Positions 25,840 to 38,200 of a stretch of 64,000 nucleotides of DNA are shown piece after piece. The notes under the pieces are model-generated. The model worked only from the letters and a program-made list of their open reading frames with translations. It searched no databases and was not told where the DNA came from. The DNA comes from Cunninghamella blakesleeana (Eukaryota > Mucoromycota > Mucoromycetes > Mucorales > Cunninghamellaceae), in assembly GCA_017871115.1 (NCBI GenBank), contig JAFCIZ010000007.1:1116001-1180000 (forward strand), written 5' to 3'. The position numbers and the translations under genes were made by a program. Each line of letters opens with the position of its first letter. The first letter of the stretch is position 1.

Positions 25840-28110
25840 TAGAAAAAAAGATAAGGTAGGGATTATTTTTCAAATCTTTTTTTTTTTTTTTCATACAATA
25901 GTGATTTTATTTTCCTCATATGACATTGATGGTGATAGGGTTAAAGTTGTTAAAGTTTAGAGTAAACTTAATCAACCACATCGGTTCATGTAACCTTTAT
26001 TGCTTATACAGCTCAGCTATTACTTTATAACCTTCTTTCTCCTTATTAGTTTAAAAAGCAAAATTGAGTTAATTTTTGTTTGTTTGTTATTTATTTATTA
26101 TATTATAAAATTACTACAATGCAACGACTGACAATAATAGTTTTGGTATTGTTATTACAATGGAATATATAGATATATCTTTATAATTACAATAGTGATA
26201 TAAAATAACTATTCTTTTTTATTCTTTTTTTAAAATATAAACAAGAAAGCAAAGCATCAAAGTTCTCCTTCATTTTATTTATTTGCTTGTTTATTTAATC
26301 ATTTGAACTTTGTTTTTTTTTTAAACAAAAATAATAAGTATATCCGATAAAATTGTTCTGGTATCATGTTACTTTATTTTTAATTTTTTGGAGAAAAGGG
26401 ATAGAGAACCAATTTTGTTATGATGCTTCAAAATTAAATTTTTCAAAGTCTTTTAAAAATTGGCAAGAATTGAATAATTTTTTTTTTTTGTTTGTATTTA
26501 AAATTACTGTTGGTTTTTAAGTTTACAGAATATTCTCTGTTATCCATTACAAGAAATAATTTTTATATATAATGCTACCTTTCTTTATTGTTATCATTTA
26601 ATTGATAATAGTGTTGATACAATACATATATAATGATAATTCCCCTTGAAAGTTTTTTTTTTTTTTTTTTTTTGGATACTCCTATGAAATGTATATATAT
26701 TAACAATTTTAAGGTCTAGTTTATTTCATTGTTTAAATGGTAAAAAATAAGAGAAGAGATAAGCTTTCGGAATTACCCCCTTCTCTTTCCCTTTCTCTCT
26801 CTCTCTCTCTCTTTTTTTTTTTTTTTTTACTAAAGGTTGCAAGTTATTAAGGACACATTTTTTATATATATAACATTGTACATATTCAAATAGATTTTAA
26901 TTTTTTCTTAGAGTCAACAATTGGTTTCTCCGAAATAATGGGAACTAAAATTCGGAAAAGAATTATTATTTTTTATAAATAACATTTTGACTTTTGATAA
27001 TGATCATAGCCAATCTTTGAAAAAAAAAATTATTGATTAGAAAAAGTCGATTAGTAATAAAAATAAAAATAAAAAAAATGTGTATAAAAAAGAGTACCTG
27101 ATTCTCTAATAAATAAGTTTGCTACACTTTTACTTTTTATATTAATATATATATATATATATATTTGTATTACTAAACAGATATGAAATATACTGTAAAT
27201 AGCTTCATATAAAATATTAATAAAAAAAAAAATAGATAAAATTTTGTTTTATTTACAATATGTTTCCATTTATTATTATAAACCTCGATATTTTTTTTTA
27301 TCCTCTTATTAAAAGTTACAATTTCTTGCATTTTATTGTGTATTAGTAGAAATATTATTTTGTCGTTCTTTTCAATGAATATATTGTTTACCAGTTGCCA
27401 TACTTGTAATAGGTGTGTAAATAAAGAATGAACCAACAACATGTCTTGCTGGGTGCTAAATTCTTAAAATATACTATTCCCAAAAAGGATGAATTTTGTA
27501 CTCTGTTGAGCAAATAATTCTACCATGAGTTTGTTGCAAATGCATACCCATTTTTAATAATAGTTCAATGAGTAAATGAACCATATAAAATTTATATTTT
27601 GTGAACAGTGAGTGGGGAGAAGTTAACAAGGTAGAAAATAAAAAAATAATAGTAAAAATGGGTTTTTTGTATCATAAAGGAGTCTCAAAACCGGATTAGT
27701 CAACACAAAGTTGAGGTTTAGTTTTTTTATGCAACATCTAATTTTTATCAATTTGTTTAATAAAACAATTGCAGTATATTATTTTTCAAAGACATGTATT
27801 TATGCAAAATTATTTTCAATTCTTCCGTTGAATGTTATTTTTATCATTAAATTAAAAATTAAAAATATTGTTTTTTAATTCATCAACCAATTTAAAATGC
27901 TTTAAAAAGGAATTTAGTATAAATATTTATTAATAAAAAAAGTGAAGGAAAGTATAATATTTTAATGTTGTGTATATTATGATATATAATAATAGTAAAT
28001 ATAAATTTAGTTTAATGTATATACAATCGTTTTAATATTATATAATATCGTGGGATTGACAGTTATTAATAGTCACAATGATATAATAACTATTGTAATT
28101 TTTTTTCACA
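24498..28110. other. 3.6 kb gene-poor region upstream of paralog B
   Basis: The largest gap in the window. It contains T-then-A blocks (about 25741-25766 and 25798-25836), a CT-rich tract with a (CT)n core near 26778-26812, poly-T runs near 26653-26675 and an (AT)n run near 27144-27163. The frame at 27173-27442 (-) is low-complexity and not supported. No gene or RNA was recognised. Confidence 0.6.
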
Positions 28111-30336
28111 TTACCATTTGAAAGCAATTTTATTGGTATATATACATTTCAATAATATAGTACAACCTTCTTCATTTACTTTTGTTCTAACTCTAGGATA
28201 GATTAGGTCACCATCAGAAGTAGTAAGTGGACGGCGTGAGCTTGTATCAACGTTATTTTTAATTGTACGCTTTTCGCCAGAAGTAGTTTCATGTATAATT
28301 AATTCATTTACATAGTAGTAGCCATAATATATATCATTAATCCGCGAATAAATATAAAACTTACAAATATTTAGCTGTTCTAAATGGTTTTGTGATAAAT
28401 CAAAGTATATTTTTTTAACAGGATTTATTTTTGAAGATGGCGATGGTAAAGTTGGTGCATCAGGTTCTGGGTATAAAAGGTCAACACCAAATAAGGTTAG
28501 TATTTTTATACAGGCAGTTTTTTTTAAAAAATCATTGAATCCAATTTTCATAGCAATTTCGGAATGGCGAAGAGTTAAATTTTTTAATTTATAAGTTGGG
28601 TTATTATTATTAATATTGCAATCATTATTAAACAAATCCAGCTGTCGTCGTTTTCTTTGCTCTATTAAATTATGTGATTTATGCACGCTGATATTATCAT
28701 CATTCCATTCGCGTAGGTATATTTCGTTGTTTGTACTGTTACCTACACCTCTATCGTAATAATCCTTATCATATAGATCATCTTTATTGTTTATAATTCT
28801 ACAACAGGATATTTCCAATTCAGTTAAACTAGGAAGAGTGTCCAACCAATCTGTTATATATATAGGTTGATTTAATTCATCACTGTGCCCATACATGAAA
28901 AATGTTGTTATTGAAGATGATAATATGATAGTGTTTTCGTTTTGTATAAGATAGTAATACAGAGCATTATAACTAAGTGTTGGGCTTAATGATAAATATG
29001 TCAATTGATTGAATAATTGATGTTGTTTTACAACCTTGTTTAACATATTGGTATAATTAATGGCGATAGTTTGATCAGAAGTGCCTACTGTCATCATAAA
29101 TTGTTTGTTATAGTCTTCAATTGAATAATGGTTATATGTGAGAGAGGTCAGTTGTGTTGGACATTGTAATAAACATTGTAAAAATTCATTATTTGGCCAG
29201 AATGTTTTATTTTCCATTCCACTTTCAAGCTGTGTACTCATTCGATCTTGTGGATAATCTATATGTATGTCTAAAGTTTTTAAAAATTGAAATTTCATCA
29301 TCGCATCACGTATTGCTGATTGATAAAGTTCACTAAGTTCTATTGGAAGTGGTATGGTGATTAGTTCAAGTCGCAATTTATTTATTCGTGGGTATTTTGT
29401 TGATAGATATGTAAAGCATTGAGGATATATGATTTTACCCTCAATATCTAAACTTTTTAAATGATGAGGTTGCTGAAATATAATGGTGGTATCGCCGCTG
29501 TTATATTTAAGCTTATGGTCATAATCTTCAGATATAGTCATAGATATATTTGAAAGTGATAAAGATTCAAGTTTTGGACATGATTGACTTATGTTTTCAA
29601 ACGTATATTCATCAATATAAAGAAATTTATAATGTTCTTCTATGACATAAACCATTAAGTCTATATCCTCTACCTTTGTATATGGAAAAAAAATATTTAA
29701 ATAAGTCAAGTTTTCCAATGTTGGTAAAATAAGAATTCTTTTTATCACTTCATTTTCCTCATCATCGACATATGGAGGTATTTGAATTGTTGGACCAAAA
29801 TGTTTTAAATGAATAGGTGGAGGAGGAAGGGAATGCTGTTTTTTATCGTCAATCATTTCTAATTCTATATTTCGGTCTATATCCAAATGTTTTACTTTCT
29901 CGCTATTGTTAAATAATGTTGTTGCCCATGATTTATTGCAAATCATATACCATCCTTCATAATGAGTAAGCTGTTTTAATTCAGGTAAATAATCATCTTC
30001 TGGTGCAACATCAAGTATATAAAAGCCATTAATAGATTGGATATTTGGGAATGTTTTTGTAATTTCTAACATTAGCTCTTTCTCCACTGTACCAAAATAC
30101 AAATCGGCATTCAGGTGTTGAACATAGTGACAAATAGGTTTATTATTAACATTTTTTTCTTTTGCCATCTTAATAAATTTCATTAATTGTTTTTGAGAAT
30201 AAATATCAACAGAGCAATAAAAATAAGGTTGAATGAGTTGATACCAAACTTTACAAACAGATGCAGTAGCTATCTTGTATTTTTGTGGTAAACGCAAAAA
30301 TATATTTTCTAGTATTTCATTAGGTAGGGAATCCAT
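28111..30336 (-). CDS. F-box protein with leucine-rich repeats (741 aa)
   Basis: A single uninterrupted frame. The start MDSLPNEILENIFLRLPQKY is a textbook F-box opening, continued by VCKVWYQLIQPYFYCSVDIY. A conserved block SQKQLMKFI plus NNKPICHYVQHLNADL follows at about residues 46-78. Irregular Leu-rich repeats fill the rest, for example CPKLESLSLSNISM, HHLKSLDIEG, YPRINKLRLELI and LPSLTELEISCC. By family analogy it would be an SCF ubiquitin-ligase substrate adaptor; the substrate is unknown. It lies head-to-head with a second F-box gene that shares the post-F-box block. Its lack of introns contrasts with most neighbours. Confidence 0.86.
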   Translation of the reverse strand: MDSLPNEILENIFLRLPQKYKIATASVCKVWYQLIQPYFYCSVDIYSQKQLMKFIKMAKEKNVNNKPICHYVQHLNADLYFGTVEKELMLEITKTFPNIQSINGFYILDVAPEDDYLPELKQLTHYEGWYMICNKSWATTLFNNSEKVKHLDIDRNIELEMIDDKKQHSLPPPPIHLKHFGPTIQIPPYVDDEENEVIKRILILPTLENLTYLNIFFPYTKVEDIDLMVYVIEEHYKFLYIDEYTFENISQSCPKLESLSLSNISMTISEDYDHKLKYNSGDTTIIFQQPHHLKSLDIEGKIIYPQCFTYLSTKYPRINKLRLELITIPLPIELSELYQSAIRDAMMKFQFLKTLDIHIDYPQDRMSTQLESGMENKTFWPNNEFLQCLLQCPTQLTSLTYNHYSIEDYNKQFMMTVGTSDQTIAINYTNMLNKVVKQHQLFNQLTYLSLSPTLSYNALYYYLIQNENTIILSSSITTFFMYGHSDELNQPIYITDWLDTLPSLTELEISCCRIINNKDDLYDKDYYDRGVGNSTNNEIYLREWNDDNISVHKSHNLIEQRKRRQLDLFNNDCNINNNNPTYKLKNLTLRHSEIAMKIGFNDFLKKTACIKILTLFGVDLLYPEPDAPTLPSPSSKINPVKKIYFDLSQNHLEQLNICKFYIYSRINDIYYGYYYVNELIIHETTSGEKRTIKNNVDTSSRRPLTTSDGDLIYPRVRTKVNEEGCTILLKCIYTNKIAFKW

Positions 30337-31481
30337 TTACAATTAATATTTGGTGTTTGGTGAGTGGAAATTATGTGTTGGATTGATAAAATAAAACATA
30401 AAAGAGGGAAGTGAAAAAAATGATTTCTTTTAACTTTAAAAAACACCGCAGTCGTATAAGCTTGCTTTAAATTTATTTAACTTTAAAATAACCCGTAGCT
30501 GTGTAGCTGTGAATTTATTTTTTTTAATCAAAAATGGATCTGAGATACTGAAATTGACTGAGTTTTAAGCTAAAATAAATATGAGTTTATTTTTTGATAA
30601 TAATAGTATGTACTAACCTGTAGCTCAAATAAAGAATCTTTTTGATTGTGTGCCCTTAGTAGGATAAAATTTGCACCGTAACACAGTAACCCAAAAAGGA
30701 ATTTCATAGTTTCGGAAAATCCCTGGGTCATAATATAATAAAGCATTAATATAATATACCTAAATAATCCGTACACCTAGCATTTCACAATAATAGTGGT
30801 ATGCATTTTGGTAAGAGACTTGGTAATGATTTCGATTAAAGAAAGATTATTATTATTATTATTTTTTTTTGCAAACAAAAAATGAGTCGACGCTCGATCG
30901 AACATGAATTACTCGTTTTTTTATTACTTAAAAAAGATTTTAATTTATCAATTTGTCTAATTTCAAGTGGAATGCATGAATATGATTAAGTGGCGCGTTC
31001 GAAGCCCAGTTTATATATATATTTATATATATGATAGTAATAAATTTTACCAAGTATAATATTTTAACTTTTATAAACATAGCAACTAAATTTTAATATT
31101 ATATAAGCTAGTACGTATATATATAAATCCAATTTATATATAAACAAGAATTGCCAATTTTTACTATTTTATTTTTTATAAAACAAAAAGTAGAAGAATA
31201 CAAGTGATTATACTGGTACTTGTATCCACAGTCAATCGCGTTGCGTTATTAAAGAAAAAATATAAAATTAAAAGTACGGAGTTTAATTTTTATTTGCTTT
31301 AAAGTATTCTTTTTTTATTATTTTTATTTCTTTTTCTCTCTCCTTACTTCCTCAAATTAAAAATGTAACACTTTTTTTTTCTTTTCTCTCCTTATTTTTA
31401 TTTCTCATATAATATATACTTCTTTTTACTTATTTTATTATTACTTTTTCATATTATTTTTTTAATTCATTCCACTTTTAT
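30337..31481. promoter_or_regulatory. Divergent intergenic region between two F-box genes
   Basis: 1.1 kb head-to-head spacer. A short TTCGAAGCCC stretch near 30999 resembles a tRNA T-arm, but there is no matching acceptor or anticodon arm. Pyrimidine-rich stretches occur near 31317-31345 and 31371-31400, upstream of the plus-strand gene. Specific promoter elements cannot be assigned. Confidence 0.35.
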
Positions 31482-33605
31482 ATGATCTTTTCAAATGAAA
31501 TATTATATCTTATATTTCAACATTTTACAACACGTAGATACCTGTCCCTTTGTAGCTTAATAAATCGACAATGGTATTCAATAGCAACAGATCCGGTATT
31601 TTATAAAACAATACACTTGTATACCCTTAGTCAATTAGACTTATTTTTGGAAACGGCTACCACGATGAAACGTAATAATAAGCCTATAGGTCACTTTGTA
31701 AAACAGCTTTTATTAGAATTTAACGATACTATAGATGAGCAAACAATGAATGAATTGCAACTATGCTGCCCTTTTATTACTTTTATTCATTATTCACCCA
31801 TCGATCAAACTCAGACTTATCCGTTATTTCCTCTTTGGAACCAATTAATCCTCTTACCTAGTTGGTACCAAGAAAAACGAAGCGATTGTCTTGAAACTCT
31901 AAAATCATCCCTACAACACCTCTCTCTTACTTTAGATAAAAATGACATGAAGGAAATTATGGAAAGAAAAATGCCAAATGGTTTTTCTCTGTTTAAATCT
32001 TTATTTAATTTAAATGATTTATCCCTTCATTTTACATTTAAACATACCAATAGACTTTTTACTCTGGATCATTATTTTTTGGATAAACTACATTCACTAT
32101 GTCCAACCATCTCTTCTTTAACAATTACTGGCGTCAACCTTGGTACATTTGAAAATGATGCTTCTACGATATATAATACTCATCAATCAACTTGTGGTCT
32201 TCAAAAACTCACTTCTTTATCTTTAAAATATGTTCAAATCTTGGATCCTTATTTTTTTAATTATCTTGCCAACAAGTATGTCAATCTTGAATCACTTGAG
32301 TTGATTATTATTGATCGTTGCGACGTTTCCATCACTACTGCCACCGCTAATTTTGATACTGCTATAAATGGCTTATTGAATGATGAAGAGGATGAGGCTT
32401 CCGAAGATGAAGATGAGGAAGATGAGGATGATAATGAAGATAACGAAGAATACAACAATAGGGATGATTTAGAAATAGAGAATACACATAGAATTGGGAA
32501 TGATTTAAAAAAAAATGCTATTAAAAATATGCTTCTTCATAAATTACTTCATTTAAAAAAACTATACGTTACTTTTTTGGACGGTAAAACGAAAAATAAA
32601 GATAAATTAGTCGATAGTTATTGGCCTAATGATGAATTACTCGATTGGTTGCATCAACACCCTTATCAATATCAAGAATTGCAATGGCCATCCACTTTAT
32701 TTAGCACATCTCACCATACAAAAGAAATGCTAACAATACCTCACCATATCTATCCAAAATCCATTGATTTTTTTGATCATCTTACTACACTTTCACTTGT
32801 TGTGTTACCATCTACATGGACAACCATTCAATGTATTTTAAACCATCATCCTTATCCTCATCATAGTGTATCATCTAAAAAGACAATCTTATCTTCTTCT
32901 ATAACATCTTTAAAACTTCGGCAAAAAAGTCAAGATTTTTCAAATATAGAGCTTGATATATATGACTGGCTTGATCTTTTCCCTTCATTATTTTCTATGG
33001 AATTAATAGGGTTCATATTAAAAAACAAAACATTGTTTTATCATCTCCCATCACCCCCTCCTTCTTCTCCATCCGTATCGTCTCCGTCACACTATCGCTT
33101 AAATAAATTAATTATACAAAAATGTCGTATTCATCTTACAGGTGGCCTAAGTTCTCTCTGTCAACATTGTCCAAAGCTATCTATTTTACAATGTAAAAAT
33201 GCAAGGTATGGCTTCCCATCTTATCCAAATCAAGTGTTTAATCATCACCACAATTATTATTACCAAAAAGAAGAACTGAATAAAGAAGATGAAGAAAAAG
33301 AAGGAGAAAAAGAAGAATATTATACCATTTTAAATGCACCTTGGATTTCATTGAAAGAATTAGTATTTGATAATGTCATTTATTATCATTTGGATGAAAA
33401 AATTGGCCGTAAAGGGAAATTCATTTGGTTTGATAATTTTAATATTCAAACAACAACAAGATTATTTAAAATAACATCTCCTTCTCCAATCATCATCAAA
33501 CCTAATTCAACTTTATACTATCATTCAACAAAACTGGTTTATATGAATATTGTATTGGATTCCCTTGATAGATTTAATAACGATGATGAATGGATTATAT
33601 ACTAA
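31482..33605 (+). CDS. F-box protein with leucine-rich repeats and acidic insert (707 aa)
   Basis: A single frame beginning MIFSNEILYLIFQHF, followed by SLINRQWYSIATDPVFYKTI (F-box, about residues 1-45). Then comes the family block TLSQLDLFL and NNKPIGHFVKQLLLEF, and irregular Leu-rich repeats such as CPTISSLTITGVNL, LTSLSLKYVQIL and YVNLESLELII. An insert of nearly pure Asp/Glu/Asn lies at bases about 32379-32475, between repeats. Domain order matches the divergent 741-residue neighbour, so the two are likely old duplicates. The role inferred from the family is substrate recognition in an SCF ubiquitin ligase. Confidence 0.86.
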   Translation: MIFSNEILYLIFQHFTTRRYLSLCSLINRQWYSIATDPVFYKTIHLYTLSQLDLFLETATTMKRNNKPIGHFVKQLLLEFNDTIDEQTMNELQLCCPFITFIHYSPIDQTQTYPLFPLWNQLILLPSWYQEKRSDCLETLKSSLQHLSLTLDKNDMKEIMERKMPNGFSLFKSLFNLNDLSLHFTFKHTNRLFTLDHYFLDKLHSLCPTISSLTITGVNLGTFENDASTIYNTHQSTCGLQKLTSLSLKYVQILDPYFFNYLANKYVNLESLELIIIDRCDVSITTATANFDTAINGLLNDEEDEASEDEDEEDEDDNEDNEEYNNRDDLEIENTHRIGNDLKKNAIKNMLLHKLLHLKKLYVTFLDGKTKNKDKLVDSYWPNDELLDWLHQHPYQYQELQWPSTLFSTSHHTKEMLTIPHHIYPKSIDFFDHLTTLSLVVLPSTWTTIQCILNHHPYPHHSVSSKKTILSSSITSLKLRQKSQDFSNIELDIYDWLDLFPSLFSMELIGFILKNKTLFYHLPSPPPSSPSVSSPSHYRLNKLIIQKCRIHLTGGLSSLCQHCPKLSILQCKNARYGFPSYPNQVFNHHHNYYYQKEELNKEDEEKEGEKEEYYTILNAPWISLKELVFDNVIYYHLDEKIGRKGKFIWFDNFNIQTTTRLFKITSPSPIIIKPNSTLYYHSTKLVYMNIVLDSLDRFNNDDEWIIY

Positions 33606-34356
33606 TTGTAAAAAAAAATAATAATAATCATAAAATAAAACGAAGGTACATAGTAATATATACAATAAATTTAACTACATATAGACTAATTAGAATGCGT
33701 ATTAAATAAAACAAAATTCTACTACTTTATTACTTTTTGTTTTATAATTTTTGTTTTTCTTTTAATAATACTATGTTATTTATTTATTATATAACAATTA
33801 TATATATTAAAAAAATAAAAAGAAAGTGATCAACTGGAGAAGTATGTCATGCATATATTACCTGTCAGAGATCTTTCCATTTTTGATGGAAAGATATTTT
33901 ATTATTATTATTATTACATATAAATCATATCCTTCTTTATTCTTCGAATATACCAGTAGTATCTGAATAAATAAAACGTATATAAATACATGGACAATAA
34001 CTACTTATATACTCCAAAGTACTATGACTTATTTGTGTGTATATAAATTTTGTAACTAGTTTTAATTAAGGTCATGTGATTAAATAGATTTACCAGTTCA
34101 ATCCTTAAAAAATGTGATCCTAAGAGGGAGTTAAAAATTACGAGTTTTTATTGGTTTTAAAAATTAATTTTTTTTCTTAGGGGATATGACTTCATTTTTA
34201 AAAATATTTTTTTTTTCTCTCTCCATTTTTTTTTCCTTTCTCTCTCTATAATTTATTTTATCATAGAATACTGCATTCTTTTATTTCATATATTTATATT
34301 GGTTGTTTAATTTTATTATTATATATATTTATATCGAAGTATACTTTAGATAGAAT
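33606..34356. other. Intergenic, upstream of the NAB3-like gene
   Basis: AT-rich spacer with T/C-rich tracts near 34208-34246 close to the next start, typical of an upstream region. No gene seen. Confidence 0.5.
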
Positions 34357-34867
34357 ATGGAAAATACACCTGTGGAAATTAATAACAAAGAGGTTAAAAA
34401 GGATACAGGAGCAAATCCAACAACTGTAATAGATGATTTTTTACTTGCTTTGTTTAAATCAAATACCGGTAAAACAACAAAAACAACGACAACCCCTGTA
34501 CCTGTAATTAATGCTACTTCGACTATTAATGAAAATAAAAACCATGATGAAAACATAAATGTTGATAGTAAGGATAATGTCAATAAAATAAGTGATAACG
34601 TAGACTCTCTAACAACGATAGCAACTGATAAAACACCCACGTCATCAACAACAGCAACATTACAATATCCACAGATGACAACCATCGCAGCAGATAATAT
34701 TAAGAATGAAAATATTGTCAACAATATTAAGACTGAAGCTGTTATGCATAATATAAAGAATGAAAATATTATGACTGATATTAAGAATGAAAATACTCGC
34801 GATCATAATATAAATGATTATGAAAAGAACAATAATAATGATATTAGTAATATCAGTATTCATAATA

Positions 34868-34898
<31 letters not shown>

Positions 34899-35468
34899 TA
34901 TTAGTAATAGTAATGATAACAATGGTAGTAAAAATAGTCGATATAATGATATCTATAAAACTGATTATATACCACCTTTGAATGATGATGTTAATAATGC
35001 AACAACAAATGGTCAGAATGCATCAGTTTACTCAAAGAGGGAACACATTTCTGAAGAAATGGATGAATATAGACTTTTGAGTAAAAGAAAAACTAATAAT
35101 ATATATAACGATGATTATGATGATCCAGAAGATAAAAAAAAAAGAAAAAGAGGAGGAGGAAAAAATGATCATCCTGGTGAATGCAATATTGTAACTCATC
35201 GTACCACTCAAGGTTTAACCCGTGTTTTAGCCCTCAAGCCTGTTGATTGGAGTCAAGTAGTTCCAGAAGCACGAATGTTAATACGTCAAGTTCCTTCTAC
35301 AATAGATAATTGGGATTTATATGATCATTTCTCTCATTATGGGGAGGTTATTGAAGTTGTTATTAAAAATCACCTAGGATTTGTACATTTTGAACATCCA
35401 GACTATTGTAAAAAAGCTGTTGAATGTGAAAAAGGAAAGTCATTAAATGGATATATACTTGGTAAGTG

Positions 35469-35509
<41 letters not shown>

Positions 35510-36852
35510 TTGTTATTATTTAATATTTAAATACATTATTATCAATGTTATATTTTATTTTTTATTATAGATCTTGAAGTTTGTCGACAAAAACCTCAGT
35601 TTGCTAGAGATGAACCACCATCATCAACATCATCCACTCATGCCACCAATATATCTAAAAGGCGTGACCCAAGAAGAGCACCTAATGCATCACCTGATCG
35701 ATCTCATCAACATAGAAATTCATCATCTAGACAACACCAACACCAATATCACCCCCCTCAACAACAACAACAACAACAACAGCAGCAGCAGCAATACCAA
35801 TATCATCATCAACAACAGCGCTCTCCTTCACAATCTAATCAACGTTTACATTCAAACTATTTAAATCCATCAAGAAATATGGATGGCTCTGTTCAATTAA
35901 TCATGTGGGAGCATGTTAATCGTAATTATATCGATTTAATTAAAAATCGGTTTGAAGCGGAATCTTTAAGGATTTATATATCACACATGTCAAAGTCTCA
36001 ACATGCAAATTACGACGATATTATGACTGATAAAGGAAAACAAGGTGCCATTGCCGTTATTAATGTAGAACAAAAACATGATTATAGTAGAACTGTGGAT
36101 TTACACACATTTGAAAAATCTCTTAATGGTAGTTTGAAATTTGAAGGTAATATAACACATTGTAATATAATATTATATACATATAAATGTAAAGATAGTT
36201 TATTATAATAAATTATTAATTTACTATTTTTATCCCCTTTTATTTTTTTTAAATTATAGTATATGATAATGTATCATTAGACGATGCTATTGCTTTAGTT
36301 AAAAAATGTCAAAAACAATCTACCACGCCATCTGCCCCGCCATTAAATACCAATACTACTACTACTACTACTTCTACTACTACAAATATGAACCCATTAT
36401 CTAATATTTCAACAACTCTACAACTAAACCAACCTTTTGATTTAGCTGCAATATCAAGATTGGATGTGAACACCTTAGCTACTATTTATGATTTAGTTCA
36501 TGAACAATTAGAAGCTGCTATTGCTGCGCAAAATAAACCATCGACTTATAATTACCATCCCACATCACAACAGCAACAACAGCAACAGCAACCAGTAGCA
36601 ACTCAACCACAATATAGTTATATACCTCAAAATACTAACACAGTTTCTTCACCAAACGTATCTAATATAAGCACTTTAACTTATTCTTCTAATCCTCCAG
36701 CCCAATTGAATCAATACGTTTATCAGCCTACTAATAATAGTAACTTAAATACAATTCCTATTTCTAATCACTCACAAGCTTATTCCAACAATAATGTATC
36801 ATTCAGCACCCAACAATTATCTGACATTTTATCAAATCTAACACAAAAATAA
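34357..36852 (+). CDS. NAB3: Nab3-like RNA-binding protein (transcription termination)
   Basis: Three exons (34357-35461, 35571-36146, 36260-36852) give 757 residues. A long disordered N-terminal half, rich in Asn, Thr and Lys, contains a degenerate IKNENI repeat. An RRM follows at about residues 306-370 (MLIRQVPSTIDNWDLYDHFS, YGEVIEVVIKNHLGFVHFEH) and continues across intron 1 as LEVCRQKPQF. Next come a poly-Gln stretch, a conserved SVQLIMWEHVNRNYIDLIKN block and the short C-terminal FSTQQLSDILSNLTQ. This RRM plus post-RRM order matches fungal Nab3, the partner of Nrd1 in early termination and RNA surveillance by RNA polymerase II. An hnRNP-C-like alternative cannot be fully excluded. Confidence 0.78.
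35466..35501. repeat. (AT)n microsatellite in an intron
   Basis: AT dinucleotide run just after the donor of intron 1 in the NAB3-like gene. Confidence 0.85.
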
Positions 36853-37448
36853 AATATGTATATATCATGATTACATTATTACATACGTATTAACACATTT
36901 ATAAGATCATATATAATATATCGTTAAATTATATCGATGTATATATATAAAGTCTCTATTTCCACTAACCAAAATATAATAAAAAAAATCACATATTGAG
37001 AAAACAATATTTTTTTTTCTTTTTTTTAAATTTAATTAATGAGAAAATGATAATTTCTATTATAATTATTGAATTCGAATAAATAAATTATAAGGAGCTA
37101 TTTTAAAAAAAGGAAAGGTCAGCTCTATAAAACCTTATCTTTTCTGAAAAGTATCAAATAAAAGTAAATATTTAAATGAAATAATATGAGATCTCATTAA
37201 CAAATACTATAATAAAAATGTGGGAGGACATACAAGAACAATTTAATAGTATTTGTAGGAATCGCGTTCATGAAATAAAAATCGGCCAGTCATGTCACTA
37301 ACCTTTTTTAACTGAAAAATATTTTGGTGTGAAATAAATCGGAGTTAAAATCACAAAAAAAATTTTGACCTTTTTTTTTCTACGTGTTTTTATTTCTTTT
37401 TTTCTTTTTCTTTCGTTAATCATCTTTATCTTTTGAATTAAAAAAACA
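36853..37448. other. Intergenic, nothing recognised
   Basis: AT-rich spacer. The last 100 bases before the NTF2 start are rich in T and C. Confidence 0.5.
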
Positions 37449-38200
37449 ATGGCCAGTATTGACGAACTTGCTCAAAATTTTGTAAACTACTACTATCAAA
37501 CTTTTGATAGCGATAGATCACAATTACATAGTCTTTACGTAAGTTTATACATTTTATTATTATGAATATGGTTTTAATAGTATTAATATTATAACTATTT
37601 TGAATATTTTATTTACTTATTTTCCATATGCTCTTTTTATATTATATTTTAAACAAAATAATTTATATGTATAACAAATATTAGCGCGAAGGCTCCATGT
37701 TAACTTTCGAAGGTCAACAACACGGTGGTGCTAACAATATTGCTCAAAAATTAGTTGTAAGTATTGTTATTGTTTTCTAATTATTTATGTTAATTAAAAT
37801 ACTGAAAAAAAAGTTATATATTTAAAGAGTATTTCATGTTTTAATTTTCATCTCTTATATTATATAATGTAGGGACTCGGTTTCCAAAAAGTAATTCACA
37901 AAATTTCAACCATTGATGCCCAACCTTCTACTCCTGGTTCTGCCAATATTATTGTATTTGTCTCTGGTCAACTTTTGGTATGTATAAATATTGAAAAAAT
38001 AAAAAAATAAAAATTAGAAAAAAGATAAAAAGGAAAGTGAGAATCATATTAAAATATACTTATAATCAATATGCTTTTTTATATATTTATAGATTGATGA
38101 CCAAGAACACCCTCAAATGTTCAGTCAAACTTTCCAATTGATTGCTGAAGGTGCAAGTTACTACGTATTAAATGATATCTTCCGTTTAATCTATGCTTAA
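37449..38200 (+). CDS. NTF2: Nuclear transport factor 2 (NTF2)
   Basis: Four small exons spliced by consensus GT...AG signals give 124 residues, the normal NTF2 length. The protein begins MASIDELAQNFVNYYYQTFD, then REGSMLTFEGQQHGGANNIA, GLGFQKVIHKISTIDAQP and IIVFVSGQLL. It ends with MFSQTFQLIAEGASYYVLND and IFRLIYA. NTF2 is a homodimer that carries Ran-GDP into the nucleus and binds FxFG nucleoporins. The SQTFQL and YYVLNDIFR segments are strongly conserved in the family. Exons: 37449-37538, 37685 to about 37756, about 37873-37977, and about 38093-38200. Confidence 0.93.

Noticed and set aside
27173..27442. 89-codon minus-strand frame in the gene-poor region
   Set aside because: Low-complexity, no recognisable motif, isolated.
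30985..31015. TTCGAAGCCC resembling a tRNA T-arm
   Set aside because: No pairing acceptor stem, D-arm or anticodon arm in the preceding 80 bases.
35574..35864. 96-codon frame overlapping NAB3 exon 2
   Set aside because: It is an alternate-frame shadow of the Gln/His-rich coding exon.
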